This document shows positions 1 to 8,590 of a stretch of DNA of 64,000 bases, piece after piece (position 1 is the stretch's first letter; each line of letters starts with the position of its first letter). The DNA comes from Oscillospiraceae bacterium. Its GTDB lineage: Bacteria; Bacillota; Clostridia; Oscillospirales; Oscillospiraceae. A model generated the notes under the pieces. It saw only the letters and a list, made by a program, of their open reading frames with translations. It did not search any database and had not been told where the DNA came from. The stretch spans positions 1-64,000 of the forward strand of contig SVMM01000007.1 in the NCBI GenBank assembly GCA_015067435.1, given 5' to 3'. The position numbers and the translations under genes are program-made.

Positions 1-80
1 CGGGCACGTGGACGTGCCCGAAGTGCGGCAAGGTCAACGACGGCGCGTTCTGCCCCGGCTGCGGCACCGCGAAGCCGTAA
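1..80 (+). CDS. C-terminal end of a zinc-ribbon protein (partial)
   Basis: Only the last 25 residues are in the window, read in the frame that starts at base 3. They contain two CxxC pairs (CPKCG then CPGCG) in the pattern TWTCPKCGKVNDGAFCPGC, followed by GTAKP and a TAA stop. The pattern closely matches the end of the protein at 11902-12558 (LCPKCG...CTNCG...KKP). Such a terminal ribbon is common on SPFH-like 'virion core' family proteins of clostridia, so that is the likeliest parent, but the body of the protein cannot be seen. A short GC-rich hairpin follows the stop. Confidence 0.7.
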   Translation, partial: GTWTCPKCGKVNDGAFCPGCGTAKP

Positions 81-96
81 GGAATACATTCGCAAT

Positions 97-124
97 GCGG
101 CTGTTCCCGCGAGGGGGCAGCCGC
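97..124 (+). terminator. Weak hairpin after the first partial gene
   Basis: GCGGCTG at 97-103 pairs with CAGCCGC at 118-124, followed by a GTTTG tract. It lies 17 bases after the stop of the partial gene and before the Shine-Dalgarno of the next gene. The stem is only 7 bp and the T tract is poor, so termination may be partial. Confidence 0.35.
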
Positions 125-161
125 GTTTGCGGTATTGCCGGAATCACGGAGGTAGCCACAG

Positions 162-1163
162 ATGTCGAACAGGAAAGGAAAGAACACCATGCGGATCATC
201 GCCATACTGCTTTCCGCGCTGACGCTTTTCGGGCTGGGCGGCTGCAAGACGCCGGAGCCGGCTCCCGTCCCCGAACCCGAACCGATTGACGGCGGGGTGA
301 CAGACAACACCGACTACAGCGCGCCGAAGACGATCGGGTCGAAGGACATTTCGGACTACCGCGTGAACTTCATGCTCGGCGGCGAGTGGGCGCCGGGACA
401 TGAGAACGTGTTCTATACGTTCGAGGTCAAGCCCGACGGCTCCGGCACGCTCACGGTGGCCGAGTCCGTCACGGGCGTCAGCGCCCCGGCGGACAAGGCG
501 CTGCTCGACGCCCTGCAGGCGGTCGTCGACGAGTACGCTCTCGCCGGACAGAACGGCGTCTACCGCCTCACGGCGGGCATCGACCCGTCGGAGTTCGGCC
601 CGTCCACGCTGACGGTGCACTACGCCTCGGGGGAGACGCTGACCTTCACGGTCGACAACAACCCCGACGAGCCGTGGGCGCGGGCGACCTATCTCGCCTT
701 TGCCAAGTGGTTCGCCTCACGGGGGATCGACACGCTGCTGCCGAGCGGGCTGGAGAAGATGGTGACGTTTGTAAGCCTCAAGCTCAAGGACGGCGACAAC
801 TCTTATTCCTACGGCTTTGAAGCGGAGCCGAACGACAAGGGACAGGTTGTTTTCACCCGCGTCCGGAACGGCGAGAAGGAGAGCGTTCCCATGTGGGACA
901 CGCGGGATTTCTACGACAACCTCAGCACGGCGATCGAGGACTTCGACCTGAGCAAATACGACCCCGCCTCGCCGCTCTACGGATATGAACAGACGGAGCA
1001 GGACAAAAACGATCCCTCCGCCGCGGCGGTGCAGCTCACCATCCGGTACGAGGACGGACATGAGGTGTCCGTTTCTTCGAGCGCCGAGAGCGTGCTTGAC
1101 GATCTGGGCTTTCTGATCGACATGCTGTTCGATTACTTTGACGAGCAGTTTCCGAAGAATTGA
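162..1163 (+). CDS. Hypothetical lipoprotein
   Basis: Protein of 333 residues. The start at 162 is chosen because GGAGG lies 9 bases upstream; the in-frame ATG at 189 has only a weak site. A basic N-region, a hydrophobic stretch (IIAILLSALTLFGLG) and the lipobox-like LGGC near residue 28 predict a lipoprotein signal peptide with lipidation on that Cys. A Pro/Glu-rich linker (PEPAPVPEPEPI) follows, as in many surface lipoproteins. The rest looks like two similar beta-rich halves (FYTFEVKPDGSGTLTV and SYGFEAEPNDKGQVVF) and is not a family I recognise. It precedes the signalling genes by 43 bases and may be co-transcribed with them; a role as the extracellular ligand partner of the sensor is possible but is inference. 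Confidence 0.75.
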   Translation: MSNRKGKNTMRIIAILLSALTLFGLGGCKTPEPAPVPEPEPIDGGVTDNTDYSAPKTIGSKDISDYRVNFMLGGEWAPGHENVFYTFEVKPDGSGTLTVAESVTGVSAPADKALLDALQAVVDEYALAGQNGVYRLTAGIDPSEFGPSTLTVHYASGETLTFTVDNNPDEPWARATYLAFAKWFASRGIDTLLPSGLEKMVTFVSLKLKDGDNSYSYGFEAEPNDKGQVVFTRVRNGEKESVPMWDTRDFYDNLSTAIEDFDLSKYDPASPLYGYEQTEQDKNDPSAAAVQLTIRYEDGHEVSVSSSAESVLDDLGFLIDMLFDYFDEQFPKN

Positions 1164-1206
1164 CGGCGCTGCGCCGGGCGTATCGTGAAAAAGGGGACAT
1201 GAGCGG

Positions 1207-2877
1207 ATGCTCCACATCAGCGAACGGACAAAACGGCATATTCTCTGGTTCGCGCTGGCGATGCTCGCCGGCGCGCTCGCCCATACGCTGACGCCGGGAG
1301 CATTCCCGTTCAAGAGCCTGAGCACGGTGATCTACTGCGGCATCCTGATCGCTTGGATGCTGACGGTGCAAAAGCGCGTGATCCAGTGGCATGTCCGCCG
1401 GTATCTGGTCTCCGTCGCCGGAGGCTGCACGCTGCTGATGATCCTGCGCGTGTGCCGCTGGGATTTCTTCACATGGTCGCCGGACCTCAGCCGCTGGCTG
1501 TGGTATGCCTACTATATCCCGTTCGTCATCTCGCCCCTGTGCCTGCTGTGCGCGGCGAAATGCGTCGGCAGGCGCTGGGCGGATAAGCCGCTGCGCCGCG
1601 TCGCGTGGCTGTGGATTCCCTGCGCGATGATGGCGGCGGGCTTTCTGACCAACGACCTGCACGGCGCGGCGTTCCGCATCACGCCGCTGGCCAACGATGA
1701 CTATACCTATACGCACGGCTGGCTCTATTGGCTGATGGCGGCGTGGTGCGCCGTTTTGCTGCTGTGGGCGTTTTCCGCGCTGCTGCGCAGCAGCCTGATT
1801 GCCAGCGGCAGGCGCTTCTGGTTTATACCCGTCGTCTGGGCGGCGGCGTTCACCGCGCTGCTGTTCGTCTTTATCGCGAACGGCGGCTCGCCCCACTGGG
1901 GGAGGTACAGCCTCTACAATTTTCAGGAGATCTGGGCGGCGCTGCTGGTCGGGACGGCGGAGTGCTTCATCCTGATCGGCCTCATTCCCGCGAACACCGA
2001 TTACGAGGAGATCTTCGGGAAGCTGCCGTGGAACGCGGCGCTGACCGACCGCGACGGCAACGTCGCCTTCCACTCCGCCGACGCGTTCCTGCCCACGCCG
2101 GAGCAGATCGACATGGCGCGCGGCGGCGCCGTCGCCGTCGACGCGAACCATATCCTGCGCTGCCAGGAGATCCGCGGCGGCGTGTCGAGCTGGCTGGTGG
2201 ACCGGACGCACGTCAACCGGATGAACAGGCACATCGCGGAGACGGTGGAGTATCTGGAGGAGGAAAACGACCTGCTTGCCGAGGAGAACCGCGTCCGCGC
2301 GGCGCGCGCCTCCTACGAGACGCAGAACACCATCTACGACGGTGTCATCCCCGTCGTCCGTCCGCAGCTTTTCGAGGCGGAGCGCCTGCTGCGCGAGGAG
2401 ACGGCGGACGACGAGGCCTACCGGCAGAACATGCTGCGCGCGATGGTGCTGTGCGACTATGCCAAGCGGCGCATCAACCTCTCACTCATCGCGCACGGGA
2501 ACGCCAGCCTCTCCACCAGCGAGCTGGCGCTGGCGATCCGCGAAACGCTGGAATACCTCTCCGCGGGCGAGATCGAAACGGCGCTGGAGTGCTCCGAGGC
2601 GGAGCTGTATCCGACCGAGCAGCTTGTGATGGCATACGACTTCTTCGAGGAGGTGCTGGAGACGGCGCTGCCAGGACTCAGCGCGCTGTTCGTCCACATC
2701 GCCACGAAGGACGCCTTGCAGCTCAAGCTCGTCATGGAAACGCCGTCCGCGCTGCCGCCCGAGGGCTGGTTCGCGCGCCAGCGCGAAAAGCTCGGCGCGA
2801 GGATCGAGCTGTCCGTTGACGAGGAGAGCTGCGGCTTCGTGCGGCTGTCCTTCGGGAAGGGGGGCGCGGCGGAATGA
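1207..2877 (+). CDS. Eight-TM sensor-like membrane protein without a recognisable kinase core
   Basis: Protein of 556 residues. About eight hydrophobic helices fill residues 11-262, resembling the N-terminal 7TM domain of clostridial histidine kinases. A PAS-like patch follows (WNAALTDRDGNVAFHSAD), then a strongly charged coiled coil (YLEEENDLLAEENRVRAARASY) and a helical domain. I find no H-box, N-box or ATP-lid glycines, although the C-terminus (LQLKLVMETPS...GFVRLSFGKGG) could be a degenerate ATPase fold. The next gene, a real histidine kinase, starts inside its stop codon (ATGA), so the two are translationally coupled. It is best read as a sensor or co-sensor subunit paired with that kinase. 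The Shine-Dalgarno is weak (AGGGGAC, distant), so the start is moderately certain. Confidence 0.75.
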   Translation: MLHISERTKRHILWFALAMLAGALAHTLTPGAFPFKSLSTVIYCGILIAWMLTVQKRVIQWHVRRYLVSVAGGCTLLMILRVCRWDFFTWSPDLSRWLWYAYYIPFVISPLCLLCAAKCVGRRWADKPLRRVAWLWIPCAMMAAGFLTNDLHGAAFRITPLANDDYTYTHGWLYWLMAAWCAVLLLWAFSALLRSSLIASGRRFWFIPVVWAAAFTALLFVFIANGGSPHWGRYSLYNFQEIWAALLVGTAECFILIGLIPANTDYEEIFGKLPWNAALTDRDGNVAFHSADAFLPTPEQIDMARGGAVAVDANHILRCQEIRGGVSSWLVDRTHVNRMNRHIAETVEYLEEENDLLAEENRVRAARASYETQNTIYDGVIPVVRPQLFEAERLLREETADDEAYRQNMLRAMVLCDYAKRRINLSLIAHGNASLSTSELALAIRETLEYLSAGEIETALECSEAELYPTEQLVMAYDFFEEVLETALPGLSALFVHIATKDALQLKLVMETPSALPPEGWFARQREKLGARIELSVDEESCGFVRLSFGKGGAAE

Positions 2878-4139
2878 CGTTTTTTGCGCTTCCCGCGCTC
2901 GCCCGCGGCATGCTGCGCCTGCTGAACCTGCTGACGCTGCTGCTGTACCAGTACAGCCTGCTGCGCATCGCGCGCGACCGGCGGAAATGGGAGCTGACGG
3001 CGAGCGCCGTGCTGGGGAACCTGTTGAGCTATGCGATGATGCAGGCCCTCTCGGACGGCTCGCCCTACGCGCCGAACGCCGTGTGGAGCATTGCGCTGCT
3101 GCTCACGCTGCTCGCGGCGGCGGTCGGACTCGCGCTCCGCGGCAGATGGTACAGCATGCAGCGCATCGAGGCGGCGTCCATCAAGGAGTGCGTGGACAGC
3201 CTGCCCGTTGGCGCGTGCTGCTATTGGCCCGGCGGGCTGGTGAAGCTGGTCAACGGGCGCATGGAGGAGCTGAGCTACGCCGTCACAGGCGGCGCGCCGC
3301 TGGACGGCGAGCGATTGTGGCGCGCGCTGGAGAACGGCGAGGGGAACTGCGAATTCCTGCAAACGGGAGAAAATCCCGTCGTGCGCCTCCCGGACGGGCG
3401 CGTGTGGAGCGTCCGCCGCGAGACCGCGGAGCTGGACGGCGGCGAGATCTACGCGCTGCTGGCAGACGAGATGACGGAGGAGTACGCCGCCAACGCGGAG
3501 CTGACGGAAAAGCGCGAGCAGGTCAGCGAATTCAACAGCCGCCTGCGCGCGCTGAACCGGGAGATCGAGCGCATGACCGTCGAAAAAGAGGTGCTTGCCG
3601 CGAAGGTGAGCGTCCACGACGACCTCGGCCACGCGCTGCTGTACGCCAAGCAGTACTACCGGGATCCCGCGTCGGGGGACCGCGAAACGCTGCTGCGCAT
3701 CTGGGGCGAGGCGATCCGCTTCGTGCGCAGCGAGAAGCCGGAGCGCTGGCGCGACCAGTACGCCTACGCGCATCAGGCGGCGAGCGAGCTGGGCATCACC
3801 ATCTACACCGACGGCGCGCTGCCGAACGGCGGCAGGGTGGAGGAGATGCTCTCGGACGCGCTGATCTGCTGCCTGAGCAACGCGGCGCGGCACGGCGGCG
3901 CGGACGCGCTGTATGTGACCGCTCGGGAGACGGAGAAGACCTGGCGGCTGCACATTTCAAACAACGGCGCCGCGCCGGAGGGCGAGGTTGCCGAGACCGG
4001 CGGACTGAAGAACATGCGCGAGGAGATCGAGCGCGCGGGCGGGACGATGCGCGTGGAAAGCGCGCCCGCCTTCGCCGTGATCCTTGAGCTGCCAAAGGAG
4101 GAGGACGAAAATGCCGTATCGCGTGTTGATCGTGGATGA
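2874..4139 (+). CDS. Sensor histidine kinase
   Basis: Protein of 421 residues. Hydrophobic segments near residues 11-30, 41-58 and 71-89 suggest a short membrane domain. A PAS-like region (about 100-200, ...PVGACCYWPGGLVKLVNGRM...) is followed by a coiled coil (about 208-243). The likely phosphoacceptor is H248 in KVSVHDDLGHALL. The HATPase has an N-box (CCLSNAARHGG, N336), a G1-like ISNNG with Asn in place of the usual Asp, and GGLKNM. It overlaps the 8-TM gene by 4 bp and is followed by the response regulator, whose Shine-Dalgarno lies inside its 3' end. The signal is unknown. The N-for-D change in the G1 box is unusual and could weaken ATP binding. Confidence 0.85.
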   Translation: MTFFALPALARGMLRLLNLLTLLLYQYSLLRIARDRRKWELTASAVLGNLLSYAMMQALSDGSPYAPNAVWSIALLLTLLAAAVGLALRGRWYSMQRIEAASIKECVDSLPVGACCYWPGGLVKLVNGRMEELSYAVTGGAPLDGERLWRALENGEGNCEFLQTGENPVVRLPDGRVWSVRRETAELDGGEIYALLADEMTEEYAANAELTEKREQVSEFNSRLRALNREIERMTVEKEVLAAKVSVHDDLGHALLYAKQYYRDPASGDRETLLRIWGEAIRFVRSEKPERWRDQYAYAHQAASELGITIYTDGALPNGGRVEEMLSDALICCLSNAARHGGADALYVTARETEKTWRLHISNNGAAPEGEVAETGGLKNMREEIERAGGTMRVESAPAFAVILELPKEEDENAVSRVDRG

Positions 4140-4734
4140 CCAGCGCATGGCGCGCCAGCTGTTCGAGAGCGTGGTCGCCTCGTCGGAGCAATACCGGCTC
4201 GCGGGGTCGCTGGACGCCGCGGAGGACGCCGCGCCGTTCTGCGCGTCGCAGGGGGTCGATCTTGTTCTGATGGATCTGATCTTTGTCGACAGGCCCGACG
4301 GTTTTGAGGCGGCGCGCGCGATCAAGGACGTCAGTCCGCGGACGAAGATCGTCATTGTCACCAGTATGCCGGAGGTCAGCTACCTCGACCGCGCGCGGGA
4401 GATCGGCGTGGAGAGCTTCTGGTACAAGGAGGTCGGAGAGGAGCCGCTGCTCGCGCTGATGGACCGCACGATGGCGGGCGAATCCGTCTATCCGGACACC
4501 ACGCCGCGCCTTGTCCTCGGCAACGCCACGAGCGCGGAGCTGACCGATCGCGAGCTGGACGTGCTGCGCGAGCTGCTGACCGGCGCCACCAACGGCGAGA
4601 TCGGCGAAAAGCTCGGCATGAGCGAGCGGACGGTCAAGACGCACATCACGCACATGCTGGAAAAGACCGGCTTCAAGAACCGCACAGTGCTGGCGATCCG
4701 CGCCCGCATGAGCGGACTTGTCATCGACGAATGA
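4111..4734 (+). CDS. NarL/LuxR-type response regulator
   Basis: Protein of 207 residues. The start at 4111 is chosen because AAAGGAGGAGG lies just upstream and MPYRVLIVDDQ is the standard receiver start; an earlier ATG at 4084 lacks a site. The receiver domain (about 1-125) has acidic D9/D10, phosphoacceptor D55 in LVLMDLIF and Lys in WYKEV. The C-terminal LuxR helix-turn-helix (about 142-200) has LTDRELDVLRELLTGATNGEIGEKLGMSERTVKTHI in pieces. It overlaps the kinase gene by 29 bp. Its probable targets are the two promoters that share the motif at 4741-4761 and 13865-13885, the first lying directly downstream of this gene; this link is inference. Confidence 0.9.
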   Translation: MPYRVLIVDDQRMARQLFESVVASSEQYRLAGSLDAAEDAAPFCASQGVDLVLMDLIFVDRPDGFEAARAIKDVSPRTKIVIVTSMPEVSYLDRAREIGVESFWYKEVGEEPLLALMDRTMAGESVYPDTTPRLVLGNATSAELTDRELDVLRELLTGATNGEIGEKLGMSERTVKTHITHMLEKTGFKNRTVLAIRARMSGLVIDE

Positions 4735-4740
4735 CGCAAT

Positions 4741-4785
4741 TTTGCCCGATGGTACGATGCGGAGACGTCTGGATCGTGCTATGAT
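4741..4785 (+). promoter_or_regulatory. Activator-type promoter with shared 21-bp motif (SLH operon)
   Basis: The sequence TTTGCCCGATGGTACGATGC plus one more G (4741-4761) occurs again, exactly, upstream of the leucine-rich protein gene. Here it is followed 18 bp later by the -10 box TATGAT (4780-4785). No good -35 hexamer exists at the usual spacing, which suits a promoter that needs an activator bound at the -35 region. The motif contains CGATG repeated with a 3-base gap. The upstream NarL-type regulator is the natural candidate. Confidence 0.65.
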
Positions 4786-4848
4786 AAAAAAGTTGAAACG
4801 GGAGCATGGCGCTTCACGGAATATGAAAAGGACAGGAGGAACCAGCCC

Positions 4849-5553
4849 ATGAAAAAACTGACGTCACTCTGCCTCGCGTTCCTGCTCGCATTCTCCCTCT
4901 GCGCGACCGCCCTCGCGGCGGATGTGCCCTCCGACTGGGCGAGGGCGGAGGTGTCCGGCGCGATCAGCGCCGAGCTTGTGCCGGCGGATCTGCAAGGCAA
5001 ATATCAGCAGGCCATCACGCGCGGCGAGTTCTGCCGCCTCGTCATCCAGCTGATGCGGCAGACCTATGCGGCGGACTGCGTGGAGTTCTTCGAAGAAAAC
5101 GGCGGTTTCACCGTTTCCTTTACGGACACGAGCGACCGCGAGATCCTCGCGGCGGCGCAGTTCGGCATCGTCAACGGTGTGGGCGGCGGACGCTTCGACC
5201 CGGACAGCAGCATCCAGCGGCAGGCGGCGGCGACCATGCTCAAACGCGCGGCAAACATCCTCGATCTGACGCCGACGGTGGCGCTGACCTTTTACGACGC
5301 CGACCAGTTTGCACCCTGGGCGGCGGAGGGTATTTTGTTTACCTCTGCGCTGATCGACCCCTTCAGCCGCTTTCCCGTAATGGGCGGCACCGGCAACTTC
5401 CGCACAATTAACGATGAGACGGTAGCGGTGTTTTCACCCTTTGATCTTTACACCCGCGAGCAGGCGATCTGCACGATGATGCGCATTTACGACAACTGGC
5501 TGATGAAGACGCTGGATCCCGACGGATATCACGAGATGTTCGGTTACGGCTGA
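4849..5553 (+). CDS. Secreted SLH-domain protein
   Basis: Protein of 234 residues with a clear signal peptide (MKKLTSLCLAFLLAFSLC...ALAA, cleavage near residue 24). The mature protein is little more than SLH repeats: about 26-66 (DWARAEVSGAISAELVP...ITRGEFCRLV), 88-130 (FTDTSDREILAAAQFGIV...SIQRQAAATMLKRA) and 140-215 (FYDADQFAPWAAEG...YTREQAICTMMRIYDN). SLH repeats normally bind pyruvylated secondary wall polymers, so it should sit on the cell wall. AGGAGG lies 9-10 bases before the ATG. It is the first gene after the shared-motif promoter, and the first 5'-nucleotidase gene follows after 10 bases, so it leads an operon. Confidence 0.85.
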   Translation: MKKLTSLCLAFLLAFSLCATALAADVPSDWARAEVSGAISAELVPADLQGKYQQAITRGEFCRLVIQLMRQTYAADCVEFFEENGGFTVSFTDTSDREILAAAQFGIVNGVGGGRFDPDSSIQRQAAATMLKRAANILDLTPTVALTFYDADQFAPWAAEGILFTSALIDPFSRFPVMGGTGNFRTINDETVAVFSPFDLYTREQAICTMMRIYDNWLMKTLDPDGYHEMFGYG

Positions 5554-5563
5554 TGGGTGAGGT

Positions 5564-7033
5564 ATGAAACATCTCAAAAAACTGGTGCTGCTGCACTCGA
5601 ACGACATGCACGGCGACTTCCTCGCCGAGCAGATCGATGAAAAGCTGGTCGGCGGCGTGTCGCTGCTCTCCGGCTATGTGGGCAAGGTGCGGCAGGAGGA
5701 GCCGAACACGCTCTACTGCGTCGCGGGCGACATGTTCCGCGGCAACATCATCGACTCGGAATTTCAGGGCATCTCGACCATCGAGATCATGAATATGCTC
5801 TCGCCCGACGTGGTGACGATCGGCAACCACGAGACGGACTACGGCCTCGCGCATCTGCTGTTTCTGGAGCGCTGCGCGAAGTTTCCCATCATCAACGCGA
5901 ACCTGTTCATCCGCATCAACCGCACCCACCTGTTTGAGCCGTACAAGGTTATCGAGACGGGCGGCATGAAGGTGCTTTTCATCGGCATCATCACCGAGGA
6001 GGTGCTGGCGCAGACGAAGAAGGACGGCCTGATCGGGACGTTCGTCGATGTCGAGGACGCCGCCGAGGAGGTCAGGCGCATCTGCGACGCGCACAAGGCG
6101 ATCGACGTGGATCTCACGGTGCTGCTGACGCACATCGGCATCGAGCAGGACAGAAAGCTGGCGGCGGCGCTCGATCCCGCCTGCGGCGTGGACGTCATCA
6201 TCGGCGGACACAGCCACACCTACATGACCGAGCCGGAGAGGGTAAACGATATCCTGATCGTGCAGGCGGGCGTGGGCACCGACCAGCTCGGCCGCTTCGA
6301 CATCATGGTGGACACGGACGAAAACCGCGTGGACAGCTGGACGTGGCAGCCCGTCCCGATCGACGGGACGACCTGCCCCCGCGACGCCGACATCGAGGCG
6401 CTCATCACCCGCTACAAATCCCGCACGGACGAGAAATACAGCCGCGTCATCACGCGCTTCAAACGCCGGCTGACGCACCCGGCGCGCACGCAGGAGACGG
6501 AGCTCGGCTGCGTGTTTGCCGACGCCATGCGCGAGAGCCTGGGCACGGACATTTTCCTGCTGGCGTCCGGCAGCATCCGCACGCAGGAGATGGGCTCGAT
6601 CGTCATGCTGGGCGACCTCAATGAGGGCTTCCCCTACGACGACGCGGCGTATGTGGTCAAGATCAGCGGCGCGCAGCTGCGCAAAATGCTCGTCTACATG
6701 ATGCGCGACGAGGTCTGGACGGGTATCCACTGCGAGTTCTATCAGTTCTCCGAGGGGCTGCACGTCGTCTATTCCAAGGCGGAGCACGCCCTGCGGGAGT
6801 TCACCTACTACGGCGAGGAGATCGCCGACGACCGCCTCTTTACGGTGGGCTTGCAGGCGTTCCATTTCAACAATCTGGGCGAGAGCTTCCGGATCGACGT
6901 GAACGAGATCTACGCCAACGCGCGGCCGCGCATGGTGGCGACCTCGTGCCGCACGGTGCTGGAGGGCTATCTCTCCGATCACCCGCGGCTCGACCACAGG
7001 GTCGGCGGACGCCTGACGGTTTTGGAGGATTAG
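5564..7033 (+). CDS. 5'-nucleotidase family metallophosphatase (copy 1)
   Basis: Protein of 489 residues with the two-domain layout of the 5'-nucleotidase/2',3'-cyclic phosphodiesterase family. The N-terminal metallophosphatase domain shows the metal-binding blocks HSNDMHGD (residues 11-18), GDMFRG, GNHETD, LLTHIG and GGHSHT. The C-terminal domain includes the conserved YDDAAYVVKISGAQLRKML. Most family members are exported, but this one begins MKHLKKLVLLHSND with no signal peptide, so it looks cytoplasmic. The Shine-Dalgarno GTGAGG is 10 bases after the SLH gene. The next gene is a close tandem paralogue; a 65-nt block (6155-6219) is identical between them. The exact substrate (nucleotide, UDP-sugar, cyclic nucleotide) cannot be told from sequence. 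Confidence 0.9.
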   Translation: MKHLKKLVLLHSNDMHGDFLAEQIDEKLVGGVSLLSGYVGKVRQEEPNTLYCVAGDMFRGNIIDSEFQGISTIEIMNMLSPDVVTIGNHETDYGLAHLLFLERCAKFPIINANLFIRINRTHLFEPYKVIETGGMKVLFIGIITEEVLAQTKKDGLIGTFVDVEDAAEEVRRICDAHKAIDVDLTVLLTHIGIEQDRKLAAALDPACGVDVIIGGHSHTYMTEPERVNDILIVQAGVGTDQLGRFDIMVDTDENRVDSWTWQPVPIDGTTCPRDADIEALITRYKSRTDEKYSRVITRFKRRLTHPARTQETELGCVFADAMRESLGTDIFLLASGSIRTQEMGSIVMLGDLNEGFPYDDAAYVVKISGAQLRKMLVYMMRDEVWTGIHCEFYQFSEGLHVVYSKAEHALREFTYYGEEIADDRLFTVGLQAFHFNNLGESFRIDVNEIYANARPRMVATSCRTVLEGYLSDHPRLDHRVGGRLTVLED

Positions 7034-7069
7034 GACTATCATCAAAATACAATAACGGGAGAGGATCAC

Positions 7070-8533
7070 ATGAAAAATCTCAAGAAGCTGGTACTGCTGC
7101 ACTCGAACGACATGCACGGCGACTTTCTGGCGGAGCAGGTGGACGACAAGCTGGTCGGCGGCGTCTCGCTGCTCTCCGGTTACGTCAGCAAGGTCCGTCA
7201 GGAGGAGCCGAACACGCTCTACTGCATCGCGGGCGACATGTTCCGCGGCTCCATCATCGATCAGGAGTTTCAGGGCTTTTCCACAATCGAGCTGATGAAC
7301 ATGATCTCGCCGGATATCGTGACGCTGGGCAACCACGAGACGGACTACGGCGTCGCGCACCTGCTGTTCCTCGAAAAGTGCGCGAAGTTCCCCATCGTCA
7401 ACGCGAACCTGTACATCAGCACGAACCACGCGCACCTGTTCCGCCCGTACAAGGTTCTCGAGGTGGACGGGATGAAGATCCTCTTCATCGGCATCCTGAC
7501 CGAGGAGGTCATGGCGCAGACGAAGAACGACGGCATGGTCGGCACGTTTGTCAGCGTCGAGGACGCGGCGAAGGAGGTCGAGCGCATCTGCAACGCGCAC
7601 AACGCGGTCGACATCGACTTCACGGTGCTGCTGACGCACATCGGCTGGAAGGAGGATCAGAAGCTGGCGGCGGCGCTCGATCCCGCCTGCGGCGTGGACG
7701 TCATCATCGGCGGACACAGCCACACATTCATCGACGAGCCGGCGAAGGTCAACGATATCCTCATTGTGCAGGCGGGCACGGGCACCGACCAGATCGGGCG
7801 CTTCGACATCATGGTGGACACGGACAACAACTGCGTGGACAGCTGGACGTGGCAGGCGATCCCCATCAACGCGGAGACCTGCCCCTACGACCACGACCTC
7901 GAAAAGCTCCTGAACGTCTACAAGGGCAAGACGGACGAGAAATACGGCCGCGTCATCACGCGTTTCAAGCGCCGTCTGGAGCACGAGGTGCGCACGAGAG
8001 AAACCGAGCTGGGCAGCGTGTTCGCCGACGCGATGAAGGAGAGCCTGGGCGTGGATATCTTCCTGCTGGGCTCCGGCAGCATCCGCAGCGACTGGATGGG
8101 CCCGATCGTCATGCTGGGCGACCTCGCCGAGGGCTTCCCCTACGACGACGCGGCGTACATGATTAAGGTGACGGGCGCGCAGTTCAAGGCGATGATTAAA
8201 TACATGGTACGCGACGAGGTCTGGGAGGGCGTGCACAACGAGTTCTACCAGCTCTCCGAGGGGCTGCACGTCGTCTACGACCGCGCGAGCCATTCGTTCA
8301 AGGAGTTCACCTTCGAGGGCGCGGAAGTTACGGACGAGCAGCTGTTCACGGTGGGCCTCCAGAACTTCCACTTCAAGAACCTCGGGGAGATTTTCCATAT
8401 CAACACGCAGGAGGTCTACGCCAACATGAAGCCGCGCATCATCTCGACCTCCTGCCGTCAGGTGCTGGAGGAGTACCTCTCCGAGCACCAGCACCTCGAC
8501 CACGTCGTCGGCGACCGTTTGGTCGTGCTGTAA
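7070..8533 (+). CDS. 5'-nucleotidase family metallophosphatase (copy 2)
   Basis: Protein of 487 residues, a tandem paralogue of the preceding gene (about three quarters of residues identical by eye). The same metal-site blocks are present: HSNDMHGD, GDMFRG, GNHETD, LLTHIG, GGHSHT. It too starts directly at the first metal motif (MKNLKKLVLLHSND) and has no signal peptide. GGGAGAGG precedes the start by 6 bases. The 36-base gap to copy 1 holds no terminator, so the genes should be co-transcribed. All visible metal ligands are kept in both copies, so neither looks like a decaying duplicate. Confidence 0.9.
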   Translation: MKNLKKLVLLHSNDMHGDFLAEQVDDKLVGGVSLLSGYVSKVRQEEPNTLYCIAGDMFRGSIIDQEFQGFSTIELMNMISPDIVTLGNHETDYGVAHLLFLEKCAKFPIVNANLYISTNHAHLFRPYKVLEVDGMKILFIGILTEEVMAQTKNDGMVGTFVSVEDAAKEVERICNAHNAVDIDFTVLLTHIGWKEDQKLAAALDPACGVDVIIGGHSHTFIDEPAKVNDILIVQAGTGTDQIGRFDIMVDTDNNCVDSWTWQAIPINAETCPYDHDLEKLLNVYKGKTDEKYGRVITRFKRRLEHEVRTRETELGSVFADAMKESLGVDIFLLGSGSIRSDWMGPIVMLGDLAEGFPYDDAAYMIKVTGAQFKAMIKYMVRDEVWEGVHNEFYQLSEGLHVVYDRASHSFKEFTFEGAEVTDEQLFTVGLQNFHFKNLGEIFHINTQEVYANMKPRIISTSCRQVLEEYLSEHQHLDHVVGDRLVVL

Positions 8534-8590
8534 CATCGCCGGAACACCAATCAGACATAAACCAAAAACAACAAAGAAAGGGAGAGCGAC

